Assembly (NCBI GenBank): GCA_902580335.1
Contig: CACHKE010000006.1
Span: forward strand, 1-64,000
Origin: an uncultured Pelagibacteraceae bacterium
Lineage (GTDB): Bacteria > Pseudomonadota > Alphaproteobacteria > Pelagibacterales > Pelagibacteraceae
Length of the DNA stretch: 64,000 nucleotides
Direction: 5' to 3'
Shown here one piece after another: positions 34,526 through 43,443 of the stretch. The position numbers were made by a program, and so were the translations under genes. Below the pieces are notes generated by a model that had not been told where the DNA came from, did no database searches, and was given only the letters and a program-made list of their open reading frames with translations. Each line of letters opens with the position of its first letter. Within the stretch, counting starts at the first letter, position 1.

Positions 34526-36763
34526 TTAATTTAATTTCAAATCAAATCGATCAGAATTCATAACTTTTACCCATGCAGCTATAAAATCTTTAACAAATTT
34601 TTCACTTGAGTCCTCACAAGCATAAACTTCTGCAAGAGCTCTTAGTTGAGAATTTGAACCAAAAATCAAATCAACTCTTGTTGCTTTCCATTTAGTTTTT
34701 TGAGTTTTTCTGTCTTTTCCAACAAAAGTTTGTTCTGATTTATCTTCCTCTTTCCAAGTAGTATTCATGTCTAATAGATTTACGAAATAATCGTTAGTAA
34801 GAGAACCAGGTTTATTTGTAAAAACGCCATAATTTGAACCATCATAGTTAGTATTTAAAACTCTCATACCGCCTATAAGTGCTGTCATTTCTGGTGCAGT
34901 CAGACCCATTAGCTGTGCTTTATCAACCAATTTTTCTTCTGCTGATACATTTGAAGCTCCGCCATTTAGATAATTTCTAAAACCATCTGCCTGAGGCTCA
35001 AGAAGGCCAAAAGAATGAATATCAGTTTGATCTTGTCTTGCATCCCCTCTGCCTGCTGAAAATGGGACATTAATTTTATGCCCTGCCTTTTTAGCAGCCA
35101 TCTCAATACCAACACCACCTGCTAATACAATTAAGTCTGCCATTGAGACACTTTTCTTTTTATTATCAAATTGATCTTTAATTTTATTTAAAGCTTTTAT
35201 CACAGTTGATAGTTTTCTAGGATTATTTACAGCCCAATTCTTTTGAGGTTCTAGCATTATTCTTGCACCATTAGCACCACCTCTTTTATCTGATCCTCTA
35301 AAAGTTGATGCTGATGCCCAAGCAGTAGAAACTAAATCTGAAATTGATATTTTTGATTTAGAAATTTTGTTTTTTAAATCTTTTATATCTTTTGATTTAA
35401 GTTTGTACTTTGGTTTATCAATTGGATCTTGCCAAATTAATTGCTCTTTTGGAACTTCATTACCCAAGTAACAAACTCTTGGACCCATATCTCTATGAGT
35501 TAATTTAAACCATGCCCGAGCAAATGCATCATGAAACTCTTTGGGGTTTTGATGAAAATGCTTTGTAATTGGTCCATAACTCGGATCAACTTTCATTGAT
35601 ATATCTGTTGTTTGCATCATTGGTGGATGAAGCACACCTTTTTGATGTGCATCAGGAACCATTTTAATTTTTTGACCATTTTTCTTTGGAGACCATTGAT
35701 GAGCTCCAGCTGGGCTTTTTGTTAATTCCCAGTCATGACCATATAAACAATCTAAATAACCCATATCCCACTTAATAGGATTTTGAGTCCAAGCACCTTC
35801 TATACCGCTGCTAATAGTGTCAACACCTTTTCCAGATTTATATCCACTATTCCATCCAGTCGACTGATCTTGAAGTTTTGAAGCTTCTGGATCTGGACCT
35901 TTGTAAGACTCTGATGCAGCTCCGTGAGATTTTCCAAATGTATGTCCTCCAGCAACTAAAGCTGCTGTCTCATAGTCGTTCATAGCCATTCTTCCAAATG
36001 TCTCTCTGATGTCATGTGCTGCCAGTAATGGATCTGGATTTGCGTCTGGACCTTGTGGATTCACATAAATCAAGCCCATGTGAGAAGCTCCTAACGGTTG
36101 CTCTAAATCTCTTTTTCCACTGTATCTTTCCACACCTAGCATTTCTTTTTCTGAACCCCAATAAATATCGTCCTCTGGTTCCCAGATGTCAGTTCTACCT
36201 GCACCAAAACCAAAAGTTTTAAAACCCATGGAGTCTAATGCTACGTTTCCAACTAATATAAATAGATCTGCCCATGAAATTTTTCTTCCGTACTTTTTTT
36301 TGATTGGCCATAAAAGTAACCTTGCTTTATCTAAATTCACGTTATCTGGCCAAGAATTGAGCGGAGCAAATCTTTGATTGCCAGTACCGGCACCACCTCT
36401 ACCATCACCAGTCCTGTAAGTTCCTGCAGCATGCCAAGCCAATCGGATAAATAAAGGACCATAATGACCATAATCTGCAGGCCACCATTCTTGTGAGTCT
36501 GTCATTAATTTTTTTAAATCTTTTTTTAACGCTTTGTAATTAAGTTTTTTAAATTCTTTCGCATAATTAAATTTTTTGTCCATAGGGTTAGATAAATTTG
36601 AGTGTTGACTAAGAATCTTTAAATTCAAACTATTTGGCCAGAAATCTCTAACTGTTTGACCTCTCCCTGCAGAAAACTTTGCAGGTGTGCCTGCTCCTGT
36701 AAAAGGACATTTGCTCAACTCATTAGTCTTAAAAGATTTATCTTTAAAATTTTCAGTACTCAT
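34526..36763 (-). CDS. katG: catalase-peroxidase KatG
   Basis: 745 residues, full length. The distal haem site [18 protein letters not shown] supplies Arg107, Trp110 and His111. The adduct Tyr is in [17 protein letters not shown], and the proximal haem His is in [13 protein letters not shown]. The second, inactive peroxidase-like half is also present. It degrades H2O2 and works as a peroxidase. A GGGGAG Shine-Dalgarno, unusually strong for this window, sits three bases before the ATG. An Irr-box-like palindrome lies 36-52 bp upstream, and the irr gene is the next gene upstream. G+C looks somewhat higher than in its neighbours. Confidence 0.98.
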   Translation of the reverse strand: MSTENFKDKSFKTNELSKCPFTGAGTPAKFSAGRGQTVRDFWPNSLNLKILSQHSNLSNPMDKKFNYAKEFKKLNYKALKKDLKKLMTDSQEWWPADYGHYGPLFIRLAWHAAGTYRTGDGRGGAGTGNQRFAPLNSWPDNVNLDKARLLLWPIKKKYGRKISWADLFILVGNVALDSMGFKTFGFGAGRTDIWEPEDDIYWGSEKEMLGVERYSGKRDLEQPLGASHMGLIYVNPQGPDANPDPLLAAHDIRETFGRMAMNDYETAALVAGGHTFGKSHGAASESYKGPDPEASKLQDQSTGWNSGYKSGKGVDTISSGIEGAWTQNPIKWDMGYLDCLYGHDWELTKSPAGAHQWSPKKNGQKIKMVPDAHQKGVLHPPMMQTTDISMKVDPSYGPITKHFHQNPKEFHDAFARAWFKLTHRDMGPRVCYLGNEVPKEQLIWQDPIDKPKYKLKSKDIKDLKNKISKSKISISDLVSTAWASASTFRGSDKRGGANGARIMLEPQKNWAVNNPRKLSTVIKALNKIKDQFDNKKKSVSMADLIVLAGGVGIEMAAKKAGHKINVPFSAGRGDARQDQTDIHSFGLLEPQADGFRNYLNGGASNVSAEEKLVDKAQLMGLTAPEMTALIGGMRVLNTNYDGSNYGVFTNKPGSLTNDYFVNLLDMNTTWKEEDKSEQTFVGKDRKTQKTKWKATRVDLIFGSNSQLRALAEVYACEDSSEKFVKDFIAAWVKVMNSDRFDLKLN

Positions 36764-36798
36764 TTACTCCCCATGATTAAAATTGATAATAAATACAG

Positions 36799-36815
36799 TT
36801 TATAATGGTTCTAAA
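36799..36815. promoter_or_regulatory. Irr-box (ICE)-like palindrome upstream of katG
   Basis: TTTATAATGGTTCTAAA matches the rhizobial Irr/ICE consensus TTTAGAAYRATTCTAAA at 15 of 17 positions, with the second half-site perfect. It lies 36 bp upstream of the katG ATG, where a core promoter would be expected. The irr-like gene is the immediate upstream neighbour. The match was found by eye in A+T-rich DNA, so chance cannot be excluded. Confidence 0.5.
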
Positions 36816-36858
36816 CAACTGTCAATTGGTTAATAATGACGCCCAGAAAATTGACAAA

Positions 36859-37257
36859 CTAATCTTCAAGCTTGACTAGAACCTCGATGGATTTGATTTT
36901 CTTCCCGTCAATTTTTCTTTTAATGTTTATAGGTCCTACATCAGAGTTTTCTAAATCAATTAATTTACCATCTTTTAAATTATAAAAATGATGATGATCA
37001 GTAATGTTTGTGTCAAAATAAGTTTGGTTTGAGTTTACAGGGATTTGCTTCAAATATCCTTTTTTTTCAAAGGCATGGACTGTGTTATAGATTGTTGCTA
37101 AAGATATTTTATTTTCTACTTTATTCTTAATCTTTTGCTCTAACTCATTTATTGTAAAATGAAATGTCTTTTGAGTATTAAACAAAACTTCACATATTTG
37201 AAGTCTTTGTTTAGTAGGTCTTAATCCAGAATTTCTTAATTTATCTATATATTTCAC
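36859..37257 (-). CDS. irr: Fur-family regulator of the Irr type
   Basis: 132 residues starting at a GTG (no nearby ATG in frame). A winged helix includes GLRPTKQRLQICEVL and SLATIYNTVHAFEKKGYL, and a dimerisation domain carries the histidine cluster DHHHFYN (His88-90) characteristic of Irr, with no CxxC zinc sites. Irr senses haem/iron status in alphaproteobacteria and acts mainly under iron limitation. Two facts support the call: divergent fabA-fabB-fabI follow, the conserved irr neighbourhood, and ICE-like palindromes precede both this gene and katG. A PerR-like peroxide sensor is the alternative. Confidence 0.82.
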   Translation of the reverse strand: MKYIDKLRNSGLRPTKQRLQICEVLFNTQKTFHFTINELEQKIKNKVENKISLATIYNTVHAFEKKGYLKQIPVNSNQTYFDTNITDHHHFYNLKDGKLIDLENSDVGPINIKRKIDGKKIKSIEVLVKLED

Positions 37258-37275
37258 TATTTAAGCAAATTGTTA

Positions 37276-37292
37276 GTTAAAATTAGTCTAAA
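37276..37292. promoter_or_regulatory. Irr-box (ICE)-like palindrome upstream of irr
   Basis: On the minus strand TTTAGACTAATTTTAAC matches the ICE consensus TTTAGAAYRATTCTAAA at 14 of 17 positions. It ends 19 bp upstream of the irr start and 60 bp upstream of the divergent fabA start. Autoregulation of irr is the simplest reading; an effect on fabA is possible. Confidence 0.42.
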
Positions 37293-37351
37293 CAAGTATT
37301 ATAAGTATATTATATAGTTACAAAATCAAGTAAATAAGAGTATTCAATTTT

Positions 37352-37852
37352 ATGAAAAAAAACTCTTACTCGTACGATGAACTTATAAATTGTGGAGAAG
37401 GCAAATTATTTGGTCCAGGTAATGCTAAATTACCTCTTCCACCAATGCTTATGTTTGATAGAATTACAGAAATTAATGACGACAAGGGCGCTTTTAAAAA
37501 AGGTTTATTAAAAGCTGAGCTAGATATTAAAAATGATCTTTGGTTTTTTGATTGTCATTTTAAAGAAGATCCTGTGATGCCAGGATGCTTAGGTTTGGAT
37601 GCTATGTGGCAATTAGTTGGTTTTTTCCTAGGTTGGAAAGGAAATCCTGGTAAGGGAAGGGCTTTAGGAGTTGGTACTGTCAAATTTACAGGTGAAGTTT
37701 TAAAAAATGTTAAAAATGTAAGATATGAAATAGATATGAAAAAAATAATGTCGCCTGGAGGAACAACTGTTGGTCTTGCTAATGGGGTATTACTCGCTGA
37801 TGAGAAAAAAATATATTCAGCTGACAATTTAAAAGTGGGTTTATTTAAATAA
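37352..37852 (+). CDS. fabA: 3-hydroxydecanoyl-ACP dehydratase/isomerase
   Basis: 166 residues matching Fab[21 protein letters not shown] contains the catalytic His and the helix Asp, and KFTGEVLKN and the terminal ADNLKVGLF are also family-specific. FabA dehydrates 3-hydroxydecanoyl-ACP and isomerises it to the cis-3 form, the branch point to unsaturated fatty acids. It overlaps the fabB start by one base, forming fabA-fabB-fabI divergent from irr. No FadR-type site is obvious. Confidence 0.97.
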   Translation: MKKNSYSYDELINCGEGKLFGPGNAKLPLPPMLMFDRITEINDDKGAFKKGLLKAELDIKNDLWFFDCHFKEDPVMPGCLGLDAMWQLVGFFLGWKGNPGKGRALGVGTVKFTGEVLKNVKNVRYEIDMKKIMSPGGTTVGLANGVLLADEKKIYSADNLKVGLFK

Positions 37853-39063
37853 TGAGAAGAGTGGTAATAACTGGTTTAGGGGTAGTATCTTGTTTAGGTA
37901 ACAATCAAGAGGAAGTATATCAATCTTTATTAAACTCTAAATCAGGAATTTCTTTTGCAGAAGAATATAAAGAGCATAATTTAAAAAGCCATGTTCATGG
38001 TAAACCAAACATTAAACTAGAGGATCATATAGATAGAAAAACAATTAGATTTATGGGTTCTGGTTCGGCATATAATTATATAGCCATGAAAGAAGCAATT
38101 GAAGACTCCGGCTTAGAGGAGAAAGATATAAGTAATTTTAAAACAGGAATTGTAATGGGTTCAGGTGGCCCCTCAATTGAAAATGTTATTTTGGCTGCTG
38201 ATAAAACACGAGCTAAAACACCAAAACTAATGGGCCCTTTCATTGTACCGAGAACAATGGCAAGTACTGCTTCTGCTACACTTGCAGTGCCCTTTAAAAT
38301 TAGAGGTACCAACTATACTATGAGTTCAGCCTGCGCAACTAGTGGACATTGTATTGGAAATTCTATGGAATTAATTCAGTTGGGTAAACAAGATATTGTT
38401 TTTGCTGGTGGAAGTGAAGAGATACACTGGGCAATGACTGCAATGTTTGATGCTATGACTGCTTTATCATCAAAATATAATGACACTCCTGAGACTGCAT
38501 CAAGAGCTTATGACAAAACAAGGGATGGTTTTGTAATTGCTGGAGGTGGTGGAGTATTAGTGCTTGAGGAGTATGAACATGCAAAAGCTAGAGGTGCAAA
38601 AATTTATGCAGAATTAACTGGTTATGGAGCAACCTCAGACGGTTATGATATGGTAGCACCATCAGGTGAGGGGGCAGTAAGATGTATGAAAATGGCCATG
38701 GCAACTGCTAAAAATAAGATTGATTACATAAATACTCATGGAACATCTACTCCCGTTGGTGACATTACTGAGTTAAAAGCTGTAAAAGAAACTTTTGGAT
38801 CAGAGATACCAAAAATAAGTTCAACTAAATCTCTCTCAGGACATCCATTGGGAGCAGCATCAGTTCACGAGGCTATATATTGTCTAATTATGATGAAAAA
38901 TAATTTTATTGCTAGCTCAGCAAATATAAGTGAAATGGATGAAGAAGCTAAAACATTCCCAATAGTTAATAAAACTGAAACAGGAGTAACTTTAAACACT
39001 GTAATGTCTAATAGTTTTGGTTTCGGTGGAACCAATGCTGCATTAATATTTGAAAAAATTTAA
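37852..39063 (+). CDS. fabB: 3-oxoacyl-ACP synthase I
   Basis: 403 residues, a ketosynthase with catalytic Cys161 in [11 protein letters not shown], His in [11 protein letters not shown] and His in [10 protein letters not shown], plus the terminal [14 protein letters not shown]. It elongates the cis-3-decenoyl-ACP made by FabA, keeping the double bond. The one-base overlap with fabA and the two-base gap to fabI indicate one operon for unsaturated chain synthesis. Confidence 0.97.
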   Translation: MRRVVITGLGVVSCLGNNQEEVYQSLLNSKSGISFAEEYKEHNLKSHVHGKPNIKLEDHIDRKTIRFMGSGSAYNYIAMKEAIEDSGLEEKDISNFKTGIVMGSGGPSIENVILAADKTRAKTPKLMGPFIVPRTMASTASATLAVPFKIRGTNYTMSSACATSGHCIGNSMELIQLGKQDIVFAGGSEEIHWAMTAMFDAMTALSSKYNDTPETASRAYDKTRDGFVIAGGGGVLVLEEYEHAKARGAKIYAELTGYGATSDGYDMVAPSGEGAVRCMKMAMATAKNKIDYINTHGTSTPVGDITELKAVKETFGSEIPKISSTKSLSGHPLGAASVHEAIYCLIMMKNNFIASSANISEMDEEAKTFPIVNKTETGVTLNTVMSNSFGFGGTNAALIFEKI

Positions 39064-39065
39064 TT

Positions 39066-39851
39066 ATGAGTTTGATGAAAGGTAAAAAAGGATTGATCAT
39101 GGGTGTTGCTAATGAAAGATCCATTGCCTGGGGTATATCTCAAAAACTTGCAGAAGCTGGGGCAGAACTTGCGTTTACTTACTTAGGAGATGCATTAAAA
39201 AAAAGAGTGATACCTTTGTCAGAAAAATTGAATTCAAAATTAACTTTCAGTTGTGATGTTGAAAAAAGAGAGGAAGTAACTAAATTATTTGAAAATATAA
39301 AAGCTAAATGGGGAGAAATTGATTTTGTAGTTCATGCTGTTGCATTTTCAGATAAATCAGAATTGTCTGGTGAATATTTAAATACCACTAGAGAAAATTT
39401 TCTAAGAAGTATGTTGATTTCATGCTTTTCATTTACTGAAGTTGCTAAAGAAGCTTCAAAAATTATGAAAAATGGTGGCAGCATGTTGACTTTGACTTAC
39501 GAGTCAACAAAGGCTATTCCAAATTACAATGTAATGGGAGTTTGCAAATCTGCTCTTGAAGCTAGTGTAAAATATTTAGCTAGAGATTTAGGAACTAAAA
39601 ACATTAGAGTTAACGCAATTAGTGCTGGACCTATAAAAACATTAGCGGCCTCTGCCATAGGAGATGCAAAATTTTTATATAAATGGAATGAAGACCATTC
39701 TTTTTTAAAAAGAAATGTAGATATTCATGATGTTGGAAATTCTGCATTATACTTGCTAAGTGATCTTGCTAATGGAGTTACTGGTGAGATTCACTATGTT
39801 GACGCTGGATATAACAAAGTTGGAATGCCAGACCCTAAGAATATTGGATAA
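39066..39851 (+). CDS. fabI: enoyl-ACP reductase (NADH)
   Basis: 261 residues, a short-chain dehydrogenase with the FabI-type nucleotide site GLIMGVANERSIAWGIS and the catalytic Y-x6-K pair Tyr154/Lys161, nearly the same positions as E. coli FabI. It reduces trans-2-enoyl-ACP in each elongation cycle. It closes the fabABI cluster. A methyltransferase gene converges 11 bp beyond the stop. Confidence 0.96.
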   Translation: MSLMKGKKGLIMGVANERSIAWGISQKLAEAGAELAFTYLGDALKKRVIPLSEKLNSKLTFSCDVEKREEVTKLFENIKAKWGEIDFVVHAVAFSDKSELSGEYLNTTRENFLRSMLISCFSFTEVAKEASKIMKNGGSMLTLTYESTKAIPNYNVMGVCKSALEASVKYLARDLGTKNIRVNAISAGPIKTLAASAIGDAKFLYKWNEDHSFLKRNVDIHDVGNSALYLLSDLANGVTGEIHYVDAGYNKVGMPDPKNIG

Positions 39852-39862
39852 AATTATAAGCA

Positions 39863-40636
39863 CTAGTCATTTTTTTTTAAAAATAAAATATCAGATATAT
39901 TTCTTTTAGATTTTAAAGCATTTCCTTTATACACATGAATTTCTTGAATTTTATCCCAAAAAAATTTTTGATCATTTTTTTGGAGTATTTCTGATTCAAA
40001 CAATTTTTTTTTTCTAAAATTATCTATAACTTCATTAACATATAATTCTTTACCCTTAATATCATTAAGGTAATGAAAATACTTTGGATGATTAAAGTCC
40101 TCAATAATATAAAATCCCCCTTTTTCCAAAAATCTGAAAAAAAAATTTAAATTTTGTAGAATATTGCTTAAAAGGTGAGATCCATCATCAATTATAATTT
40201 TGAATTTTTTTTTCTCAAATTTTTTTTTAAAAATTCTTAGGTCTGAAAAATTAGTGGTATCGCAATAATTAAACTTTATTCTTTTAGACTCATATTTATT
40301 TTTAAAGTTTCTATCTATGCCATGAATATTAGCATTTCTAAAATAACAATAAAAAGAAGCTAATGATGCTCCTTCCCATGTGCCTATTTCAAGGAAATTA
40401 AATTTTCTTTTTTTGAATTTTTTAAGATGCTTTTCGTAAAATTTTCCAAATCCGTGACCTAGATTTTTTTTTTTTACTTTACTATAAGGATCTTTAACTT
40501 GCGTTCCTTTGTCAGTGCCAAAATAATTAAAAATTTGATCAAGCGATTGATTTTTTTTAAAAACAAAGTTATCCAAGTTGGTTTTCTTTTTTAATTTAAA
40601 GATTAAAAATTTATAATACCAACTTATCTTTCTCAT
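39863..40636 (-). CDS. class I SAM-dependent methyltransferase
   Basis: 257 residues from ATG 40636. A TTG eight codons upstream would give 265 residues, but the ATG is preferred because the extra peptide shows no domain feature. Motif I is FLEIGTWEGASLASFY, followed by the acidic strand IHGIDRN and IIDDGSHLLS. This resembles sugar- and macrolide-modifying methyltransferases often found with polysaccharide genes. No glycan cluster is adjacent. Exceptionally Lys- and Phe-rich. The substrate is unknown. Confidence 0.7.
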   Translation of the reverse strand: MRKISWYYKFLIFKLKKKTNLDNFVFKKNQSLDQIFNYFGTDKGTQVKDPYSKVKKKNLGHGFGKFYEKHLKKFKKRKFNFLEIGTWEGASLASFYCYFRNANIHGIDRNFKNKYESKRIKFNYCDTTNFSDLRIFKKKFEKKKFKIIIDDGSHLLSNILQNLNFFFRFLEKGGFYIIEDFNHPKYFHYLNDIKGKELYVNEVIDNFRKKKLFESEILQKNDQKFFWDKIQEIHVYKGNALKSKRNISDILFLKKND

Positions 40637-40671
40637 ACTCAGATTATTCAAATAGCTCAAAGAGCCGTTTT

Positions 40672-40691
40672 AAAAAACTGTTATTCAGTTT
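40672..40691 (-). terminator. intrinsic terminator of pnp
   Basis: On the minus strand a 6-bp stem AAACTG/CAGTTT with loop AATAA is followed by a run of U residues (complement of 40672-40677). It covers the pnp stop codon. The stem is short and A+T-rich, so termination may be inefficient. Confidence 0.45.
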
Positions 40692-42756
40692 AAACTTGTT
40701 TAATAGAAAGCTTAACTTTACCTCTATCGAAACCAATTACTTTTACTTTCACTTCATCGCCTTCTTTAACTACATCGGTTACTTTAGCAACTCTTTTGTT
40801 TGCTAATTCTGAAATATGAACTAGTCCATCTTGTTTACCTAGAAAATTCACGAATGCTCCAAATTCCATAATTTTCATTACTTTACCGGAATAAATCTTA
40901 TCTAGTTCTGGTTTTGCAGTAATATCTTTAATCATTTGCATGGCAGAAATTCTTGACTCTTCGTCTGGTGCCGAAACTGTAACTACACCTTCATCATTTA
41001 CGTCAACTTTAGCTCCTGATTTTTCAACAATTTCTCTGATTGATGCTCCTCCTTTTCCTATAACAGCTGCAATATCTTTTTTATCCACCGTAATCTTTTC
41101 CATTTTTGGAGTATATTTTCCAACATCTTTCCTAGATTTAGACAATGCTTTATTCATTTCTCCTAAAATGTGAACTCTTCCCTCCTTAGCTTGGCTTAAA
41201 GCCTGTTCCATGATTTCAAATGTAATACCTGTTATCTTTATATCCATTTGAAGTGAAGTAATTCCATCTTTAGTTCCGGCAACCTTGAAATCCATATCTC
41301 CAAGATGATCTTCATCACCTAAAATATCAGATAATACGCTAAAATCTTTACCTTCTTTAATTAAACCCATTGCAATACCCGCTACTGGTTCTTTAATGGG
41401 GACACCTGCATCCATTAATGCTAATGAAGTACCACAGACAGTAGCCATAGAGGAAGAGCCATTCGACTCTGTAATTTCTGAAACTACTCTAAAAGTATAT
41501 GGGAAAGACTCTTTAGATGGCAATGAGGAATGTATAGCTCTCCATGCTAATTTACCGTGTCCTATTTCTCTCCTACCGGTGCCTATTCTTCCAATTTCTC
41601 CAACAGAAAAAGGTGGAAAATTATAATGGAGCATAAACCTTTCTCTTTGTAATCCATCTAAGCTTTCAATTCTTTGTTCATCATCAGATGTGCCAAGAGT
41701 AGCTGTTACTATTGCTTGCGTTTCTCCCCTAGTAAACAAAGCTGAACCGTGCGTTCTTGGTAAAATTCCAACCTCGCATGAGATAGGTCTAACATCAGAT
41801 AAACCCCTTCCATCAATTCTATTTTTATTTTTTAAAATATCAGTCCTTACAATTTTCTTTTCAAGATTTTTTAGTTCAGAGTTAACATCGAGATCAGTAT
41901 AATTTTCATCTTCCTCATAAAGCTTTTTAGCTTTATCAGTGATCTCTGAAATTTGGTTTGATCTATCTTGTTTATCTCTGGTCGCAAAAGCTTTTTTAAG
42001 ATCTTCAGTAAATGTTTCTTCAAGTTTTTTCTTCACTTCCAAAAGATCTTTCTTTTCAACAGTCCATTCAGGTTTTCTACATTCTTTTGCAAGTTCCTCA
42101 ATCATTTCAATCACAGGAACAAAACCTTCATGACCGAATTTAACTGCATTTAACATCTCCTCCTCTGTTAAACCATTTGCTTCAGACTCAACCATTAGCA
42201 CAGCATCTTTTGTACCTGCTACAACTAAATCTAATTTTGATTTTTGCAAATCAGTCTTTGATGGGTTCAAAACATACTTACCATCAATATAACCAACTCT
42301 AGAAGCTCCTACCGGTCCCATAAATGGCATACCTGAAATTGCTAATGCTGCTGAAGATGCTGTAATAGATAAAATATCAGCTTCATTTTCTTTATCATAA
42401 GAAATTACAGTTGGTAACAACTGAACTTCATTTTTAAATTCATCTGGGAATAATGGTCTAATAGGTCTGTCAATTAATCTTGAAATTAAAGTTTCACTTT
42501 CAGTTGGCCTTGCCTCTCTTTTGAAATATCCACCTGGAATTTTTCCAGCCGCATAATACTTTTCTTGATAGTTCACAGATAATGGAAAATAATCCATATC
42601 TGGATTTACTTTTTTGGCTCCCACCACTGTCGCTAAAACAACTGTTTCCCCACATGTTGCTATTATTGCTCCGTCTGCCTGTCTTGCTATTTTACCTGTC
42701 TCTAAGCTTATCTTTTTGCCTGCTACTTCAATTTCCTTCTTATATACTTTAAACAT
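40690..42756 (-). CDS. pnp: polyribonucleotide nucleotidyltransferase
   Basis: 688 residues. Two RNase PH domains are visible, the second with the active Asp pair in [16 protein letters not shown] helical linker lies between them, then a KH domain with [14 protein letters not shown] near 560, and an S1 domain with [23 protein letters not shown] near 625. It degrades RNA from the 3' end with phosphate, and may join a degradosome. It follows rpsO with a 57-bp, purine-rich gap that holds repeated GAACG-like elements. Its start is ATG 42756; two nearby upstream ATGs are out of frame. Confidence 0.97.
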   Translation of the reverse strand: MFKVYKKEIEVAGKKISLETGKIARQADGAIIATCGETVVLATVVGAKKVNPDMDYFPLSVNYQEKYYAAGKIPGGYFKREARPTESETLISRLIDRPIRPLFPDEFKNEVQLLPTVISYDKENEADILSITASSAALAISGMPFMGPVGASRVGYIDGKYVLNPSKTDLQKSKLDLVVAGTKDAVLMVESEANGLTEEEMLNAVKFGHEGFVPVIEMIEELAKECRKPEWTVEKKDLLEVKKKLEETFTEDLKKAFATRDKQDRSNQISEITDKAKKLYEEDENYTDLDVNSELKNLEKKIVRTDILKNKNRIDGRGLSDVRPISCEVGILPRTHGSALFTRGETQAIVTATLGTSDDEQRIESLDGLQRERFMLHYNFPPFSVGEIGRIGTGRREIGHGKLAWRAIHSSLPSKESFPYTFRVVSEITESNGSSSMATVCGTSLALMDAGVPIKEPVAGIAMGLIKEGKDFSVLSDILGDEDHLGDMDFKVAGTKDGITSLQMDIKITGITFEIMEQALSQAKEGRVHILGEMNKALSKSRKDVGKYTPKMEKITVDKKDIAAVIGKGGASIREIVEKSGAKVDVNDEGVVTVSAPDEESRISAMQMIKDITAKPELDKIYSGKVMKIMEFGAFVNFLGKQDGLVHISELANKRVAKVTDVVKEGDEVKVKVIGFDRGKVKLSIKQV

Positions 42757-42813
42757 TTCATTTCCATTTCTTTTCGTTCTTTTCGTTTCGTTCCGTTCTA
42801 TCTTTCTTGATTC

Positions 42814-43062
42814 TTATTTTCTCAAATTCAATTTTGACAGTACATTTTTGTAGGAATCCATTTTATTCTTCTTAAGGTATTCTAACAATTTTTTTCTTTT
42901 GTTAACCGCTCTCAGCAATCCAACTGAAGAATGTTTGTCTTTTTTGAATTGTTTAATATGTTCAGAGAGATTTTCAATTTTTTCTGTTAGCAAAGCAATC
43001 TGTATCTCGGAAGACCCTGTATCTTTATCATGCATTGCTAATTCTTGTATTTTTTTGTTCAT
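42814..43062 (-). CDS. rpsO: 30S ribosomal protein S15
   Basis: 82 residues, a little shorter than the usual 88-89, with the S15 core DTGSSEIQIALLTEKIENLS and HSSVGLLRAVNKRKKLLEYL. It binds 16S rRNA helices 20-22 early in 30S assembly. It starts 12 bp after rbfA; truB, which normally lies between rbfA and rpsO in alphaproteobacteria, is absent here. S15 often autoregulates in other bacteria, but I see no clear leader structure. Confidence 0.96.
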   Translation of the reverse strand: MNKKIQELAMHDKDTGSSEIQIALLTEKIENLSEHIKQFKKDKHSSVGLLRAVNKRKKLLEYLKKNKMDSYKNVLSKLNLRK

Positions 43063-43074
43063 GACTCTTTATTC

Positions 43075-43443
43075 CTATTTATTTGTTTGTTTGATTAAAT
43101 TTTCTATTTTTTCTGCATACTCAAAAGACTCATCTTTTCTAAAAAGTAATTTTGGCAAAAATTTCGTAACTACTTTTTGTGATAGAATTTTTCTTATTAA
43201 AAATGAATATTCTTTTAAGACATAAATTGTTTCTTCAGCATCTTTTCCACCTAATGGAAGTACATATGCCTTCGCAACTTTTAAATCTGGACTCATTCTT
43301 ACTTCAGTAACCGTAATAGTATTAGTATCTAGGTTCGGAACTTTAGCTTCATTTCTAATAAAAATCATACTTAAAGACTGCTTTATCATCTCACCAACTC
43401 TAAGCTGTCTTTGCGATACTGCTCTACCTATCCTGTCTGCCAT
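43075..43443 (-). CDS. rbfA: 30S ribosome-binding factor A
   Basis: 122 residues with the RbfA/KH-like fold: RQLRVGEMIKQSLSMIF at the start and ITVTEVRMSPDLKVAKAYVL in the middle. RbfA helps process 16S rRNA precursors and assemble 30S, mostly under cold stress. Its ATG overlaps the infB stop (TAATG), so it is translated from the nusA-infB transcript. Confidence 0.95.
   Translation of the reverse strand: MADRIGRAVSQRQLRVGEMIKQSLSMIFIRNEAKVPNLDTNTITVTEVRMSPDLKVAKAYVLPLGGKDAEETIYVLKEYSFLIRKILSQKVVTKFLPKLLFRKDESFEYAEKIENLIKQTNK

Noticed and set aside
41396..41902. Antisense open frames on the plus strand within pnp
   Set aside because: They are shadows of a well-conserved coding gene and show no start signals or protein-like features.
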